DNA from: CAYXZQ01 sp964469935
GTDB lineage: Archaea; Nanobdellota; Nanobdellia; Woesearchaeales; DSVV01
Length of the DNA: 27,521 bases
Assembly: GCA_964469935.1 (NCBI GenBank)
Contig: CAYXZQ010000025.1
Coordinates: 1 to 27,521 of the forward strand
Direction: 5' to 3'
Shown: in pieces, positions 1 through 6,064 of the stretch
Layout of the letters: each line of letters begins with the position of its first letter
How positions within the stretch are numbered: position 1 is the stretch's first letter
Position numbers and translations under genes: made by a program
Notes under the pieces: generated by a model
Databases searched by the model: none
Told to the model about the DNA's origin: nothing
Seen by the model: the letters and a program-made list of their open reading frames with translations, nothing else

Positions 1-139
1 CCCTGGACCTCAGGCTGGGGTCAAAGATGATTATGTTGTTGTCCAGTTTCATCGCGAATTCCTTCTCGAACTTCGATATGAGGGCGAACGGGTTCATCTC
101 CATGGGAGTCATAAACACGGTGGCAGGATATACATACAT
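1..139 (-). CDS. Unidentified protein, N-terminal part only (runs off left edge)
   Basis: The minus strand reads open from here off the left edge and uses the window's typical codons (AGG, ATA, GAG, AAG, CTC). The plus-strand frame over the same bases does not, so I take the minus frame as real. The visible 46 residues begin MYVYPATVFMTPMEMNP and include a KFEKEF helix and a hydrophobic NNIIIFD strand. I do not recognise the family. The start is uncertain: ATG at 139 has no ribosome site, and in-frame GTG codons at 166 and 178 would add 9 or 13 residues. The gene lies about 110 bases downstream of the cold-shock gene on the same strand, behind a T-rich stretch that looks like that gene's terminator, so it is probably transcribed separately. 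Confidence 0.45.
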   Translation of the reverse strand, partial: MYVYPATVFMTPMEMNPFALISKFEKEFAMKLDNNIIIFDPSLRSR

Positions 140-203
140 CGCTCTTCTAGCAGCTGTCCCTTTCACGTCGCTCTGCACAGTGGTCGCAACAGGAAAGCTT
201 ACA

Positions 204-233
204 GAAAAAGACAAATCAAGAAAGAAATAAACA
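204..233 (-). terminator. T-rich archaeal-type terminator after the cold-shock gene
   Basis: Read on the minus strand, this stretch holds several runs of three to five T with no hairpin. It starts 17 bases past the cold-shock stop codon. Archaeal RNA polymerase, helped by aCPSF1, terminates at such U-rich tracts, so it plausibly ends the monocistronic cold-shock mRNA. Confidence 0.4.
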
Positions 234-249
234 ATTGCCCAAGCACGGC

Positions 250-444
250 TCAGGCATCAAGCGATACGTTCGCAGCCTTCGGGCCCCTGTCTCCTTCGAC
301 AACATCGAAAGTCACGGGGTCGTTCTCCCTTAAGGAGACACCATCATTCAGGCCGGAAATGTGCACGAAGTACTCTTTTCCGTCGTCTGCCTTTATGAAG
401 CCGAAGCCTTTGCCCTCGTTGAAAAACTTCACTGTACCTTTCAT
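250..444 (-). CDS. Cold-shock domain protein (CspA-like RNA chaperone)
   Basis: This 64-residue protein is a complete single cold-shock domain. It opens with MKGTVKFFNEGKGFGFI, which holds the RNP1 motif KGFGFI, and continues with YFVHIS as RNP2. The length matches bacterial CspA (65-70 residues). Such proteins are five-stranded OB-folds that bind single-stranded RNA or DNA and melt RNA structure in the cold or during growth. They are common in bacteria and patchy in archaea, so an old transfer is likely. The start is fixed by GAGGT about five bases upstream (450-454). The likely TATA box at 554-563 implies a leader of roughly 85 bases, long for an archaeon, where post-transcriptional control could act. 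Confidence 0.93.
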   Translation of the reverse strand: MKGTVKFFNEGKGFGFIKADDGKEYFVHISGLNDGVSLRENDPVTFDVVEGDRGPKAANVSLDA

Positions 445-553
445 TTTCTTACCTCACATTCTTTAATCAGAATTAATAATCAAAAGCAGAAAATTTTTGA
501 TTTCCTTTTTGATGATTAAGTGTTCTGATAACAGGGCAAGAATAAGGTCCAGT

Positions 554-563
554 ATTTAAATTC
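554..563 (-). promoter_or_regulatory. TATA box of the cold-shock gene
   Basis: The minus strand reads AATTTAAATACTGG here, a good archaeal TATA element. Transcription should begin about 25 bases further on, near 530, giving a leader of about 85 bases. Confidence 0.5.
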
Positions 564-590
564 TTTCTTTTTTTCTCCCCTGCCCGGAGT

Positions 591-604
591 ATGGACATGT
601 CCAT
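591..604. promoter_or_regulatory. Perfect 14-base palindrome between divergent promoters
   Basis: ATGGACATGTCCAT reads the same on both strands. It sits between the TATA box of the cold-shock gene (minus) and that of the secreted protein at 646 (plus, TATA about 614-624), where one dimeric regulator could control both. No regulator is assigned. Confidence 0.35.
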
Positions 605-645
605 TCAGGAAACCTTTTAATATTTAGCATCTTTCCCTGCAAAGC

Positions 646-945
646 ATGAAGAAACTGATCACTGCAGCGATTTTCATAGCAGCCTCTTATGTATTATATC
701 CAAGTCCCATGGCAAGTTCAGATGCCGGCATTTCATACAGGATATGGAATGCTCCGGGCCAAAGCTGCGAGAGAGCCAAGAATGAGTTCAGGCTCGGGGT
801 CGATTCCGAGCTGGAGCATAAGCTGGGCCTGGCCCTCCTTCATTTCCAGGAGGCGCATAATCTATGCCCGCAGAACCCCATCTTCGAAGACGAGTACTTC
901 AGGCTGCAAAAAGAACTTGAGAACGTGACCTGGTACAAGAGCTGA
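646..945 (+). CDS. Small secreted or membrane-anchored hypothetical protein
   Basis: The 99-residue product starts with a Sec-type signal sequence: two lysines, then the hydrophobic run LITAAIFIAASYVLY, with a plausible cleavage or anchor end near PMASSDA at about residue 25. The mature part is polar, with two cysteines about 33 residues apart (in QSCERAKNEF and HNLCPQNP). The segment GLALLHFQEAHNLCPQNP followed by LQKELE looks like a short helical hairpin of TPR type, but one repeat is too little to be sure. The TATA box at 614-624 lies 27 bases before the ATG, so the mRNA is probably leaderless and this start is well placed. The methyltransferase follows 33 bases later with its own ribosome site, so the two may be co-transcribed. 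No function assigned. Confidence 0.7.
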   Translation: MKKLITAAIFIAASYVLYPSPMASSDAGISYRIWNAPGQSCERAKNEFRLGVDSELEHKLGLALLHFQEAHNLCPQNPIFEDEYFRLQKELENVTWYKS

Positions 946-978
946 ACTGCAGGCTGCATGAACAGAGGTGAAAACACG

Positions 979-1545
979 ATGCCGCATGGCAACGACAGGG
1001 TATTCGACATTAGGAGAGCAGGAAAGCTTGAAGGGAGTTTCAGAAAGATTGTCCACAACCCGAAAAGGATGCTTGGAAGGTATGTCACAGATGGCATTAC
1101 TGCGCTTGATTTCGGATGTGGGCCTGGGTTCTTCACCATACCCATGGCAGGGATGGTCGGGGAGAGGGGCAGGGTCATTGCAGCCGACCTCCAGCAGGGC
1201 ATGCTCGACATCCTGAAAAAAAAGGTCGCTGGAAAGGATATCGAGAGCAGGATAATCCTGCACAAGGTCAGAGAGGACAGCATCGGCATCAAAGACAAGG
1301 TGGACTTTGTCCTGGCATTCTACGTCGTGCACGAGGTCCCGAGCGTGCAAAATTTCTTCAGGGAGATGAAGAGCATCCTGAAGCCGGGAGGGAAGATGCT
1401 CGTAGTCGAGCCCAATTTCAAGGTGTCAGAGGAAGGGTTTGAGAAGACAATCATGATTGCAGGCAAGCATGGGTTCATTCCATTGAAGAGACCCGGAGTC
1501 ATGATGAGCCGGGCTGCTGTTTTGGGCTTGCCAGCTGATACCTGA
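979..1545 (+). CDS. Class I SAM-dependent methyltransferase
   Basis: The protein (188 residues from this start) has the Rossmann-type SAM-binding fold. Motif I is ALDFGCGPGFF near residues 40-50, an acidic residue follows in VIAADLQQ, the motif IV region is VDFVLAFYVVHEV, and the post-IV part is LKPGGKMLVVEP. This layout matches the Methyltransf_11/UbiE-like group acting on small molecules or lipids; the substrate cannot be read from sequence. An upstream in-frame ATG at 958 exists, but GAGGTG at 965-970 lies nine bases before ATG 979, so I choose 979. The C-terminus is short compared with UbiE-type enzymes. It probably shares a transcript with the secreted protein upstream, without an evident functional link. 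Confidence 0.85.
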   Translation: MPHGNDRVFDIRRAGKLEGSFRKIVHNPKRMLGRYVTDGITALDFGCGPGFFTIPMAGMVGERGRVIAADLQQGMLDILKKKVAGKDIESRIILHKVREDSIGIKDKVDFVLAFYVVHEVPSVQNFFREMKSILKPGGKMLVVEPNFKVSEEGFEKTIMIAGKHGFIPLKRPGVMMSRAAVLGLPADT

Positions 1546-1588
1546 GGCACAATAAAATTTTTAAACAATAAGAGATTGCCAGCATACC

Positions 1589-2083
1589 ATGGATTACAAA
1601 AACATCTTTTCAAACGACATCGAATGGAACTACAGGACTACGGGGCTTTTCATCATCCTTCTGGCTCTGCCGAACCTGCTCGGGATGATAAATCTCAGCA
1701 CGGCAACAGGGTTCAAGGTGCACTTCTTCCAGATAGCGATATTCTTCGCAGCCATGATATACGGGCCTGCAGGAGGGGCGCTCTCTGGGCTGTTCGGCTC
1801 TGTGTACTCTGCATTTCTCATGCACAACCCCTACATCGTGGTCGGCAACGTGATCCTTGGGCTGTTCGCAGGCATCTTTGCAAGGAAGTACAACATAATA
1901 ATCGCAGGAATGCTCGCATTCGTCGTGCAGCTGCCATGGCTTGTGCTCTCTGACCATTACCTTGCAGGACTTCCGATGGGCTTCATCACACCTCTTGTCA
2001 TCGCTCTTGCGCTCTCGAACTTCGTCTGGGCAATCGTGGTTCATGCCTCTAACAAACCGGTCAGGGATTTCATAAAATGCTGA
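1589..2083 (+). CDS. Integral membrane protein, ECF transporter S-component-like
   Basis: The 164 residues are mostly hydrophobic, with about five or six membrane segments: TTGLFIILLALPNLL, then FFQIAIFFAAMIYGPAGGAL, VVGNVILGLFAGIFA, IIIAGMLAFVV and ITPLVIALALSNFVWAIVV. The glycine-rich GPAGGALSGLFGSVY stretch and the small size resemble substrate-binding S components of ECF vitamin or metal transporters, which bind the ligand in the membrane and partner with a shared energising module. That module is not in this window, so the assignment rests on general resemblance. A TATA box (about 1557-1566) lies 27 bases ahead of the ATG, suggesting a leaderless mRNA. The stop overlaps the next gene by seven bases, so the two are translationally coupled. 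Confidence 0.6.
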   Translation: MDYKNIFSNDIEWNYRTTGLFIILLALPNLLGMINLSTATGFKVHFFQIAIFFAAMIYGPAGGALSGLFGSVYSAFLMHNPYIVVGNVILGLFAGIFARKYNIIIAGMLAFVVQLPWLVLSDHYLAGLPMGFITPLVIALALSNFVWAIVVHASNKPVRDFIKC

Positions 2084-2478
2084 AGCCTGATTTTTCCAGG
2101 TACACACTGGCGCTCTTCAGCGAGAGACAGGCAGTATTCACCTCAGACAAGAAAGGCATCAGGCCCCTTGTCGAGTGCATCAGGGAATGCAAGGACAAGT
2201 TCAGCGGCTGTCTCCTGCATGACAAGGTCACGGGACTCGCCGCTGCAAGGTTGGTCGTCTTCTCCGGGATGATTTCAGAGGTCGTGACAGGGCTCATATC
2301 CGCCCCCGCGCTCGAGCTTCTCAGGGAAGAGGGAATCAAGGTGTCCTATGACAAGAAATCCGACATCATAATGAACAGGGACGGGACAGGCAGGTGCCCG
2401 ATGGAGAGCAGGGCCGAAATAACACTTGACAACGAGAGCTTCTTCTATGAGCTAAACAATGTCCTGATGTACTCCTGA
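2077..2478 (+). CDS. DUF1893 family protein (deaminase-like fold)
   Basis: The 133-residue product matches what I recall of DUF1893: the hallmark CLLHDKVTGLAAARL near residues 45-59, followed by a helical ISAPALELLREEGI segment and the ending SRAEITLDNESFFYEL. The structure of a family member from Thermotoga (TM1506) showed a cytidine-deaminase-like fold, but catalytic activity is not established. I see no HAE/PCxxC zinc motif, so it is probably not a classical deaminase. Its ATG lies inside the last codons of the membrane protein upstream (seven-base overlap), which ties the two in one operon and suggests a shared substrate or pathway. Confidence 0.75.
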   Translation: MLKPDFSRYTLALFSERQAVFTSDKKGIRPLVECIRECKDKFSGCLLHDKVTGLAAARLVVFSGMISEVVTGLISAPALELLREEGIKVSYDKKSDIIMNRDGTGRCPMESRAEITLDNESFFYELNNVLMYS

Positions 2479-2498
2479 GCACACGGTATACGCAGAAT

Positions 2499-2810
2499 TC
2501 AGCTGTGTTTTCTTTCCTCTATCATGTCGAAGAATATGGCCATGAATTTCTTTGTCGCGATGTCGAGCTCTTTTTTCCCCTCTGCCGTGATCCTGTATTT
2601 TTTTTCCTTGCCCGAATCCTTTATCTCTTCTATGAGTCCGAATTTCCCAAGTGTCTTCAGGACAGGGTAGATCGTGCCCGGGCTCGGCCTTGCGCCCTTC
2701 CTCTTCTCTATCTCCGCAGCGATATCGCTGCCTGACATGTTCTTTCTGCTGATTAGCTTAAGGACTATGAAACGCAGGTAACCCCTCATGTCGCAGCATC
2801 CGGACCTCAT
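2499..2810 (-). CDS. PadR-family transcriptional regulator
   Basis: This 103-residue winged-helix protein has the PadR signature order: LRFIVLKLISRKNMSGSDIA, then the recognition region PSPGTIYPVLKTLGKFGLI, and the wing EEIKDSGKEKKYRITAEGKK. A short C-terminal helix with a methionine- and phenylalanine-rich face (KKFMAIFFDMIEE) should dimerise. PadR proteins are mostly repressors released by small molecules and often govern efflux or stress genes. The TATA box (2833-2844, minus) is about 28 bases before ATG 2810, so translation probably begins leaderless there; an internal ATG at 2789 is the alternative. Divergent to it is a 44-residue gene whose promoter is bracketed by twin dyads, the likeliest targets of this protein. 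Confidence 0.9.
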   Translation of the reverse strand: MRSGCCDMRGYLRFIVLKLISRKNMSGSDIAAEIEKRKGARPSPGTIYPVLKTLGKFGLIEEIKDSGKEKKYRITAEGKKELDIATKKFMAIFFDMIEERKHS

Positions 2811-2852
2811 TTTTTTTATGGTAATGCAGCAGCATATATATTAATTGCGTAT

Positions 2853-2868
2853 ACAGGTTTCAACCTGT
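2853..2868. promoter_or_regulatory. Inverted repeat upstream of the padR promoter
   Basis: ACAGGTT and AACCTGT form a perfect seven-base dyad around a two-base centre. It lies directly upstream of the TATA box of the PadR gene (2833-2844 on the minus strand), where BRE/TFB binds, so it could be an autoregulatory or activator site. Confidence 0.45.
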
Positions 2869-2889
2869 CATGGGGTATTAAAGAAGAGT

Positions 2890-2909
2890 TATATCGGATA
2901 AACGATATA
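2890..2909. promoter_or_regulatory. Operator-like dyad 1 (TATCG-N6-CGATA)
   Basis: TATATCG and CGATATA face each other across six bases. The site overlaps the upstream edge of the TATA box (2910-2919) for the 44-residue gene. The same core recurs at 2933-2948, 41 bases away centre to centre, close to four helical turns. Confidence 0.6.
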
Positions 2910-2919
2910 TTTATATATG
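2910..2919 (+). promoter_or_regulatory. TATA box of the 44-residue gene
   Basis: TTTATATATG is a strong archaeal TATA element. Initiation is expected near 2937-2942, inside dyad 2, leaving a leader of about 30 bases that contains GGAGGTGG. Confidence 0.6.
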
Positions 2920-2932
2920 ACAAAGGCTTACC

Positions 2933-2948
2933 TATCGCATGACCGATA
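2933..2948. promoter_or_regulatory. Operator-like dyad 2 (TATCG-N6-CGATA)
   Basis: TATCG (2933-2937) and CGATA (2944-2948) repeat dyad 1 exactly in the arms with a different six-base spacer. The site covers the expected transcription start, a position where a bound protein would block RNA polymerase. Confidence 0.6.
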
Positions 2949-2969
2949 CAAAATATGGAGGTGGTCATA

Positions 2970-3104
2970 ATGCACGAATACTGTATGCCAAGGCGATTCC
3001 TCACAAAAGAGGAGAAGATAGAGAGGCTTGAGGCCTACAAGAAGGATCTCGAGACAGAGGCTAAGGCTGTCGACGAGAAGATCGAGTGGCTCAGGAAGAA
3101 ATGA
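2970..3104 (+). CDS. 44-residue charged helical protein next to padR
   Basis: This short gene has a very strong ribosome site (GGAGGTGG, 2957-2964) six bases before its ATG and normal codon use, so it is real. The product begins MHEYCMPRRFLTKEEKIERL, followed by EAYKKDLETEAKAV and a final EKIEWLRKK. About 35 residues should form one or two charged amphipathic helices able to coil with themselves or a partner. Small proteins of this style (a short Cys-containing head, RRFLTKEEK, then a helix) occur beside PadR-type regulators in other archaea as I recall, but no function is known to me. It is divergent from the PadR gene and its promoter is bracketed by two identical dyads. It could be a metal- or ligand-responsive partner of PadR or its main target. 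Confidence 0.8.
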   Translation: MHEYCMPRRFLTKEEKIERLEAYKKDLETEAKAVDEKIEWLRKK

Positions 3105-3121
3105 ATTTTTTTTCTTATTTT
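3105..3121 (+). terminator. T-rich terminator after the 44-residue gene
   Basis: A run of eight T followed by CTTATTTTAT begins right behind the stop codon. No hairpin is seen, as usual for archaeal U-tract termination. It separates this gene from the HExxH gene 40 bases on, although read-through remains possible. Confidence 0.5.
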
Positions 3122-3144
3122 ATCCATGAATTCAGGGTGATACC

Positions 3145-3642
3145 ATGGAATACGAACAGAGGATTCGTGAAGCACGGACCATTGCAGACATATTTACCAT
3201 AGTGAAAGACATGGTCGAGGAATTTCTCGGCAGGGACCAGGCAGGCCTCATGGTCGGGCTCTCGGACCTTGGAGCCCACAGCGGCGGCTTCATAGGAGCC
3301 TATTATTCCCTGAACGCCAACATGATAATCATAAACAGGAGGCCGCTTGAGAGGATCCTCCAGACAAATCCTTCTCTGTACAACTACGACCTCTTCCACG
3401 TGATGCTCCATGAGTACATTCATTCAATAGGCTTATATGACGAGGCAGGGACAAGGCTGCTGGTCAATGAGATAAGCACCAATTACTTCGGCAGGAATCA
3501 CGAGATAACCCAGCTAGGGACAAACATAGAGAGATTCTTCCCGAACCTGACCTTCCCCGGCTCAGGCTACCAGCCTCCAGGAGACTCAAATGTCGAGTTC
3601 ATACACGGCATCGACAGGGCGAACACCGATTACATCCAATAG
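3145..3642 (+). CDS. Small HExxH zinc-metallopeptidase-like protein
   Basis: In this 165-residue soluble protein, HEYIH at residues 89-93 provides the two histidines and the glutamate of a zincin active site. It follows a hydrophobic helix (LFHVML) and is followed by SIGLYDEAG, where E100 or D99 could be the third ligand, a gluzincin-like spacing. The segment AYYSLNANMIIINRRPLERI before it looks like the edge strand that binds substrate in minimal metallopeptidases. There is no signal peptide, so it acts in the cytoplasm if it is an enzyme. GGGTGA (3135-3140) four bases before the ATG fixes the start. The family name is unknown to me; similar short proteins are annotated as archaeal metallopeptidase-like hypotheticals. 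Confidence 0.72.
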   Translation: MEYEQRIREARTIADIFTIVKDMVEEFLGRDQAGLMVGLSDLGAHSGGFIGAYYSLNANMIIINRRPLERILQTNPSLYNYDLFHVMLHEYIHSIGLYDEAGTRLLVNEISTNYFGRNHEITQLGTNIERFFPNLTFPGSGYQPPGDSNVEFIHGIDRANTDYIQ

Positions 3643-3688
3643 CTGCCCATAGACGGGACATACTTTCACTGGCCATCCCCTGACAATC

Positions 3689-3697
3689 TTTATAACC
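3689..3697 (+). promoter_or_regulatory. TATA box of uvrB
   Basis: TTTATAACC is centred 27 bases before ATG 3720, which predicts a leaderless uvrB mRNA and supports the first of the two adjacent ATG codons as the start. Confidence 0.5.
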
Positions 3698-3719
3698 TAA
3701 TATTAATTCCCGAAATATC

Positions 3720-5648
3720 ATGATGTTCAAGCTCAGGTCGGATTTCAAGCCTAGAGGCTCTCAGCCCGAGGCGATCAGGAAGCTTGTTAACGGGCTGAAA
3801 GCAGGCAACAGGTTCCAGACACTGCTAGGTATCACAGGCTCAGGCAAGACATTCACCATAGCCAATGTCATAGACAGGGTCCAGAGGCCGACCCTTGTCC
3901 TCGCCCATAACAAGACCCTTGCAGGCCAGCTCTACAACGAGCTCAGGGAATTCTTTCCTGACAACAGGGTGGAGTATTTCGTGTCATACTACGACTACTA
4001 CCAGCCGGAGTCCTACATACCCCAGAAGGACCAGTACATCGAGAAAGACACGCAGGTCAACCCGAAGATAGAGCAGATGAGGCTCTCAGCGACTGCATCG
4101 CTCATGTCGAGGAAGGACGTGATAATAGTGGCATCAGTGTCATGCATATACAGCATAGGCAAGCCTGAGAATTTCCATGACCTGGGCTTCGAGCTCAGGA
4201 AGGGGCAGAAGGCGAGGAGAAACGACATCCTGCAGAAGCTCATAAACATCCAGTTCGAGAGAAACGACATGGAACTCATGCCGGGAAGATTCAGGGTCAA
4301 GGGCGACACGATCGACATGATACCCGGCTACCAGGACAACATCATAAGGATTGAGCTCTTCGGCGACAAGATCGAGAAGATATACGAGATTGAGAAGACA
4401 TCGGGAAAGCAGGTTGACACGTTCGACTATTTCTATGTATATCCTGCGAGGCATTTCGTGATATCAGAGGATGAGAAGAGGAAAGCCATCGAGGAGATCA
4501 AGGCGGAGCTCGAGCTCTGCCTGCCTGAGCTTGACATGATAGAGCAGCACAGGCTCAAGCAGAGGACCCTCTATGACATAGAGATGATAGAGGAGACAGG
4601 GTTCTGCAAGGGCATAGAGAACTATTCCAGGCACTTCGACGGAAGGAAGCCTGGGGAGAAGCCCTACACCCTGCTTGACTATTTCCCTGATGACTTCATA
4701 TTCATAATCGACGAGTCCCACCAGACCATTCCGCAGCTTCACGGCATGTACAACGGAGACTATTCCAGGAAGAAGACACTGGTCGACTTCGGGTTCCGGC
4801 TGCCCTCTGCGCTTGACAACAGGCCGCTGAAATTTTTCGAGACAGAGGAGTATTTCAGAAACACCATATTCGTCTCTGCGACACCTGCAGAGTACGAGCT
4901 TGGCAAGTCAAAGCAGGTCGTGGAGCAGATAATAAGGCCGACAGGGCTTGTCGACCCCGAGGTCGAGATAAGGAAGATTGATGGGCAGGTGGATGACCTC
5001 AAAAAGGAGATAAAGAGGACCATCGGCAAGGGCAACAGGGTGCTCGTGACGACTCTTACGAAAAAGCTTGCAGAGGAGCTCACAGAATTCCTCGCAGAGG
5101 AGGGGTTCAGGACAAGATACCTCCATTCAGAGATAGACACTCTTGAGAGGACCGAGATAATAAGGGAGCTCAGGCTCGGCGAATTCGACGTGCTTGTTGG
5201 GATAAACCTCTTGAGAGAGGGGCTTGATATCCCAGAGGTAGGGTTCATAGGCATACTCGATGCAGACAAGGAGGGGTTTCTGAGGGACGCAAGGAGCCTG
5301 ATACAGATAATAGGCAGGGCTGCAAGGAACACGGACTCCAAGGTGATACTCTATGCGGACAACATCACGAAATCCATAAAAGAGGCAGTCGCAGAGACCA
5401 ACAGGAGAAGAAGCCTGCAGATGGAGCACAACAAGAAGCACAACATAACGCCAAAGACCATAATCAAGCCCATAAAGGAGAAGGTCGTCGAGATAAAGGA
5501 TGTCAAGTCAGTGCCGAAGAAGGAGATTCCGAACATGATAATCGGCCTCGAAGCTGAGATGGCCGAGGCAGCTGACAGGCTGGATTTCGAGGAGGCCATC
5601 CAGCTCAGGGAGAGGATAAGGAAGCTCAGGGAGAGGATAAAGAAATGA
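3720..5648 (+). CDS. uvrB: Excinuclease ABC subunit UvrB
   Basis: UvrB is the damage-verification helicase of nucleotide excision repair. It is loaded by UvrA and recruits UvrC to cut both sides of a lesion. The 642 residues are full length for the family (about 660-680). Walker A is GITGSGKT (37-44), the beta-hairpin that clamps DNA is in YYDYYQPESYIP (about 90-101), and FIIDESH (about 330) is the Walker B/DESH box. Helicase motifs continue in VLVTTLTKKLAEELTEFL, LVGINLLREGLDIP and QIIGRAARN. The UVR motif for UvrC contact is at the C-terminus (AADRLDFEEAIQLRERI). Archaeal UvrABC systems are thought to be acquired from bacteria. UvrA and UvrC are not in the window. An 18-base stretch is repeated exactly at period 21 in the last codons (5602-5619, 5623-5640), encoding two LRERI units. 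Confidence 0.98.
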   Translation: MMFKLRSDFKPRGSQPEAIRKLVNGLKAGNRFQTLLGITGSGKTFTIANVIDRVQRPTLVLAHNKTLAGQLYNELREFFPDNRVEYFVSYYDYYQPESYIPQKDQYIEKDTQVNPKIEQMRLSATASLMSRKDVIIVASVSCIYSIGKPENFHDLGFELRKGQKARRNDILQKLINIQFERNDMELMPGRFRVKGDTIDMIPGYQDNIIRIELFGDKIEKIYEIEKTSGKQVDTFDYFYVYPARHFVISEDEKRKAIEEIKAELELCLPELDMIEQHRLKQRTLYDIEMIEETGFCKGIENYSRHFDGRKPGEKPYTLLDYFPDDFIFIIDESHQTIPQLHGMYNGDYSRKKTLVDFGFRLPSALDNRPLKFFETEEYFRNTIFVSATPAEYELGKSKQVVEQIIRPTGLVDPEVEIRKIDGQVDDLKKEIKRTIGKGNRVLVTTLTKKLAEELTEFLAEEGFRTRYLHSEIDTLERTEIIRELRLGEFDVLVGINLLREGLDIPEVGFIGILDADKEGFLRDARSLIQIIGRAARNTDSKVILYADNITKSIKEAVAETNRRRSLQMEHNKKHNITPKTIIKPIKEKVVEIKDVKSVPKKEIPNMIIGLEAEMAEAADRLDFEEAIQLRERIRKLRERIKK

Positions 5649-5744
5649 TCTGCCGGGAGCAGTCGCGGATAAATCAGCCATGTTTCTGAATTGAATAAAT
5701 TTATATACATGCCAGGCATTGTTTTTTTCAGAGGGGGTGATGTT

Positions 5745-5984
5745 ATGAAATCAGAAGTCATCGACAAACTTGCAGCATTGATAACGGCTGCTTTCGGCCT
5801 TGTGGCTGCTCTTGCATGGAACGATGCGATAAAGTCCCTGTTTGCCGGGCCGTGCGGGAGCGAAGGCGCAGGGGCGCTCTGCAGCCTGTCGGCGGGCGGA
5901 CCGTGGCTGTATGCGGTGATAATCACTGTGGTCGCCGTCATTGCTGCTATCTGGATAGGCAAGGTGGCTGAAAAGTCCAAGTGA
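5745..5984 (+). CDS. DUF5654-like two-helix membrane protein
   Basis: This 79-residue protein has two membrane helices: LAALITAAFGLVAALAW (about 8-24) and PWLYAVIITVVAVIAAIWIG. A polar connector holds two cysteines in GPCGSEGAGALCSL that could form a disulfide if it faces outward. The opening MKSEVIDKLAALITAAFGLV with AWNDAIKSLF is typical of the DUF5654 family known from archaea; function unknown. A longer reading from an ATG at 5691 would pass through the TATA box (about 5699-5706), so I choose ATG 5745, which has GGGGGTGATG upstream. It is monocistronic between uvrB and the DHH gene. Confidence 0.8.
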   Translation: MKSEVIDKLAALITAAFGLVAALAWNDAIKSLFAGPCGSEGAGALCSLSAGGPWLYAVIITVVAVIAAIWIGKVAEKSK

Positions 5985-6064
5985 TTCACAGACATATCCT
6001 GGTATTGCTGACGGATAAATGCATTTTACATAATTTTAAATATGAATGAAAAAATCAGAATCTG

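Noticed and set aside
27..230. Plus-strand open frame of 67 codons at the left end
   Set aside because: Codon use is unlike the neighbours, and the opposite strand reads as a well-coded protein running off the edge.
4760..5341. Long minus-strand open frame inside uvrB
   Set aside because: Shadow of the uvrB reading frame; composition is low in complexity and no motif is present.
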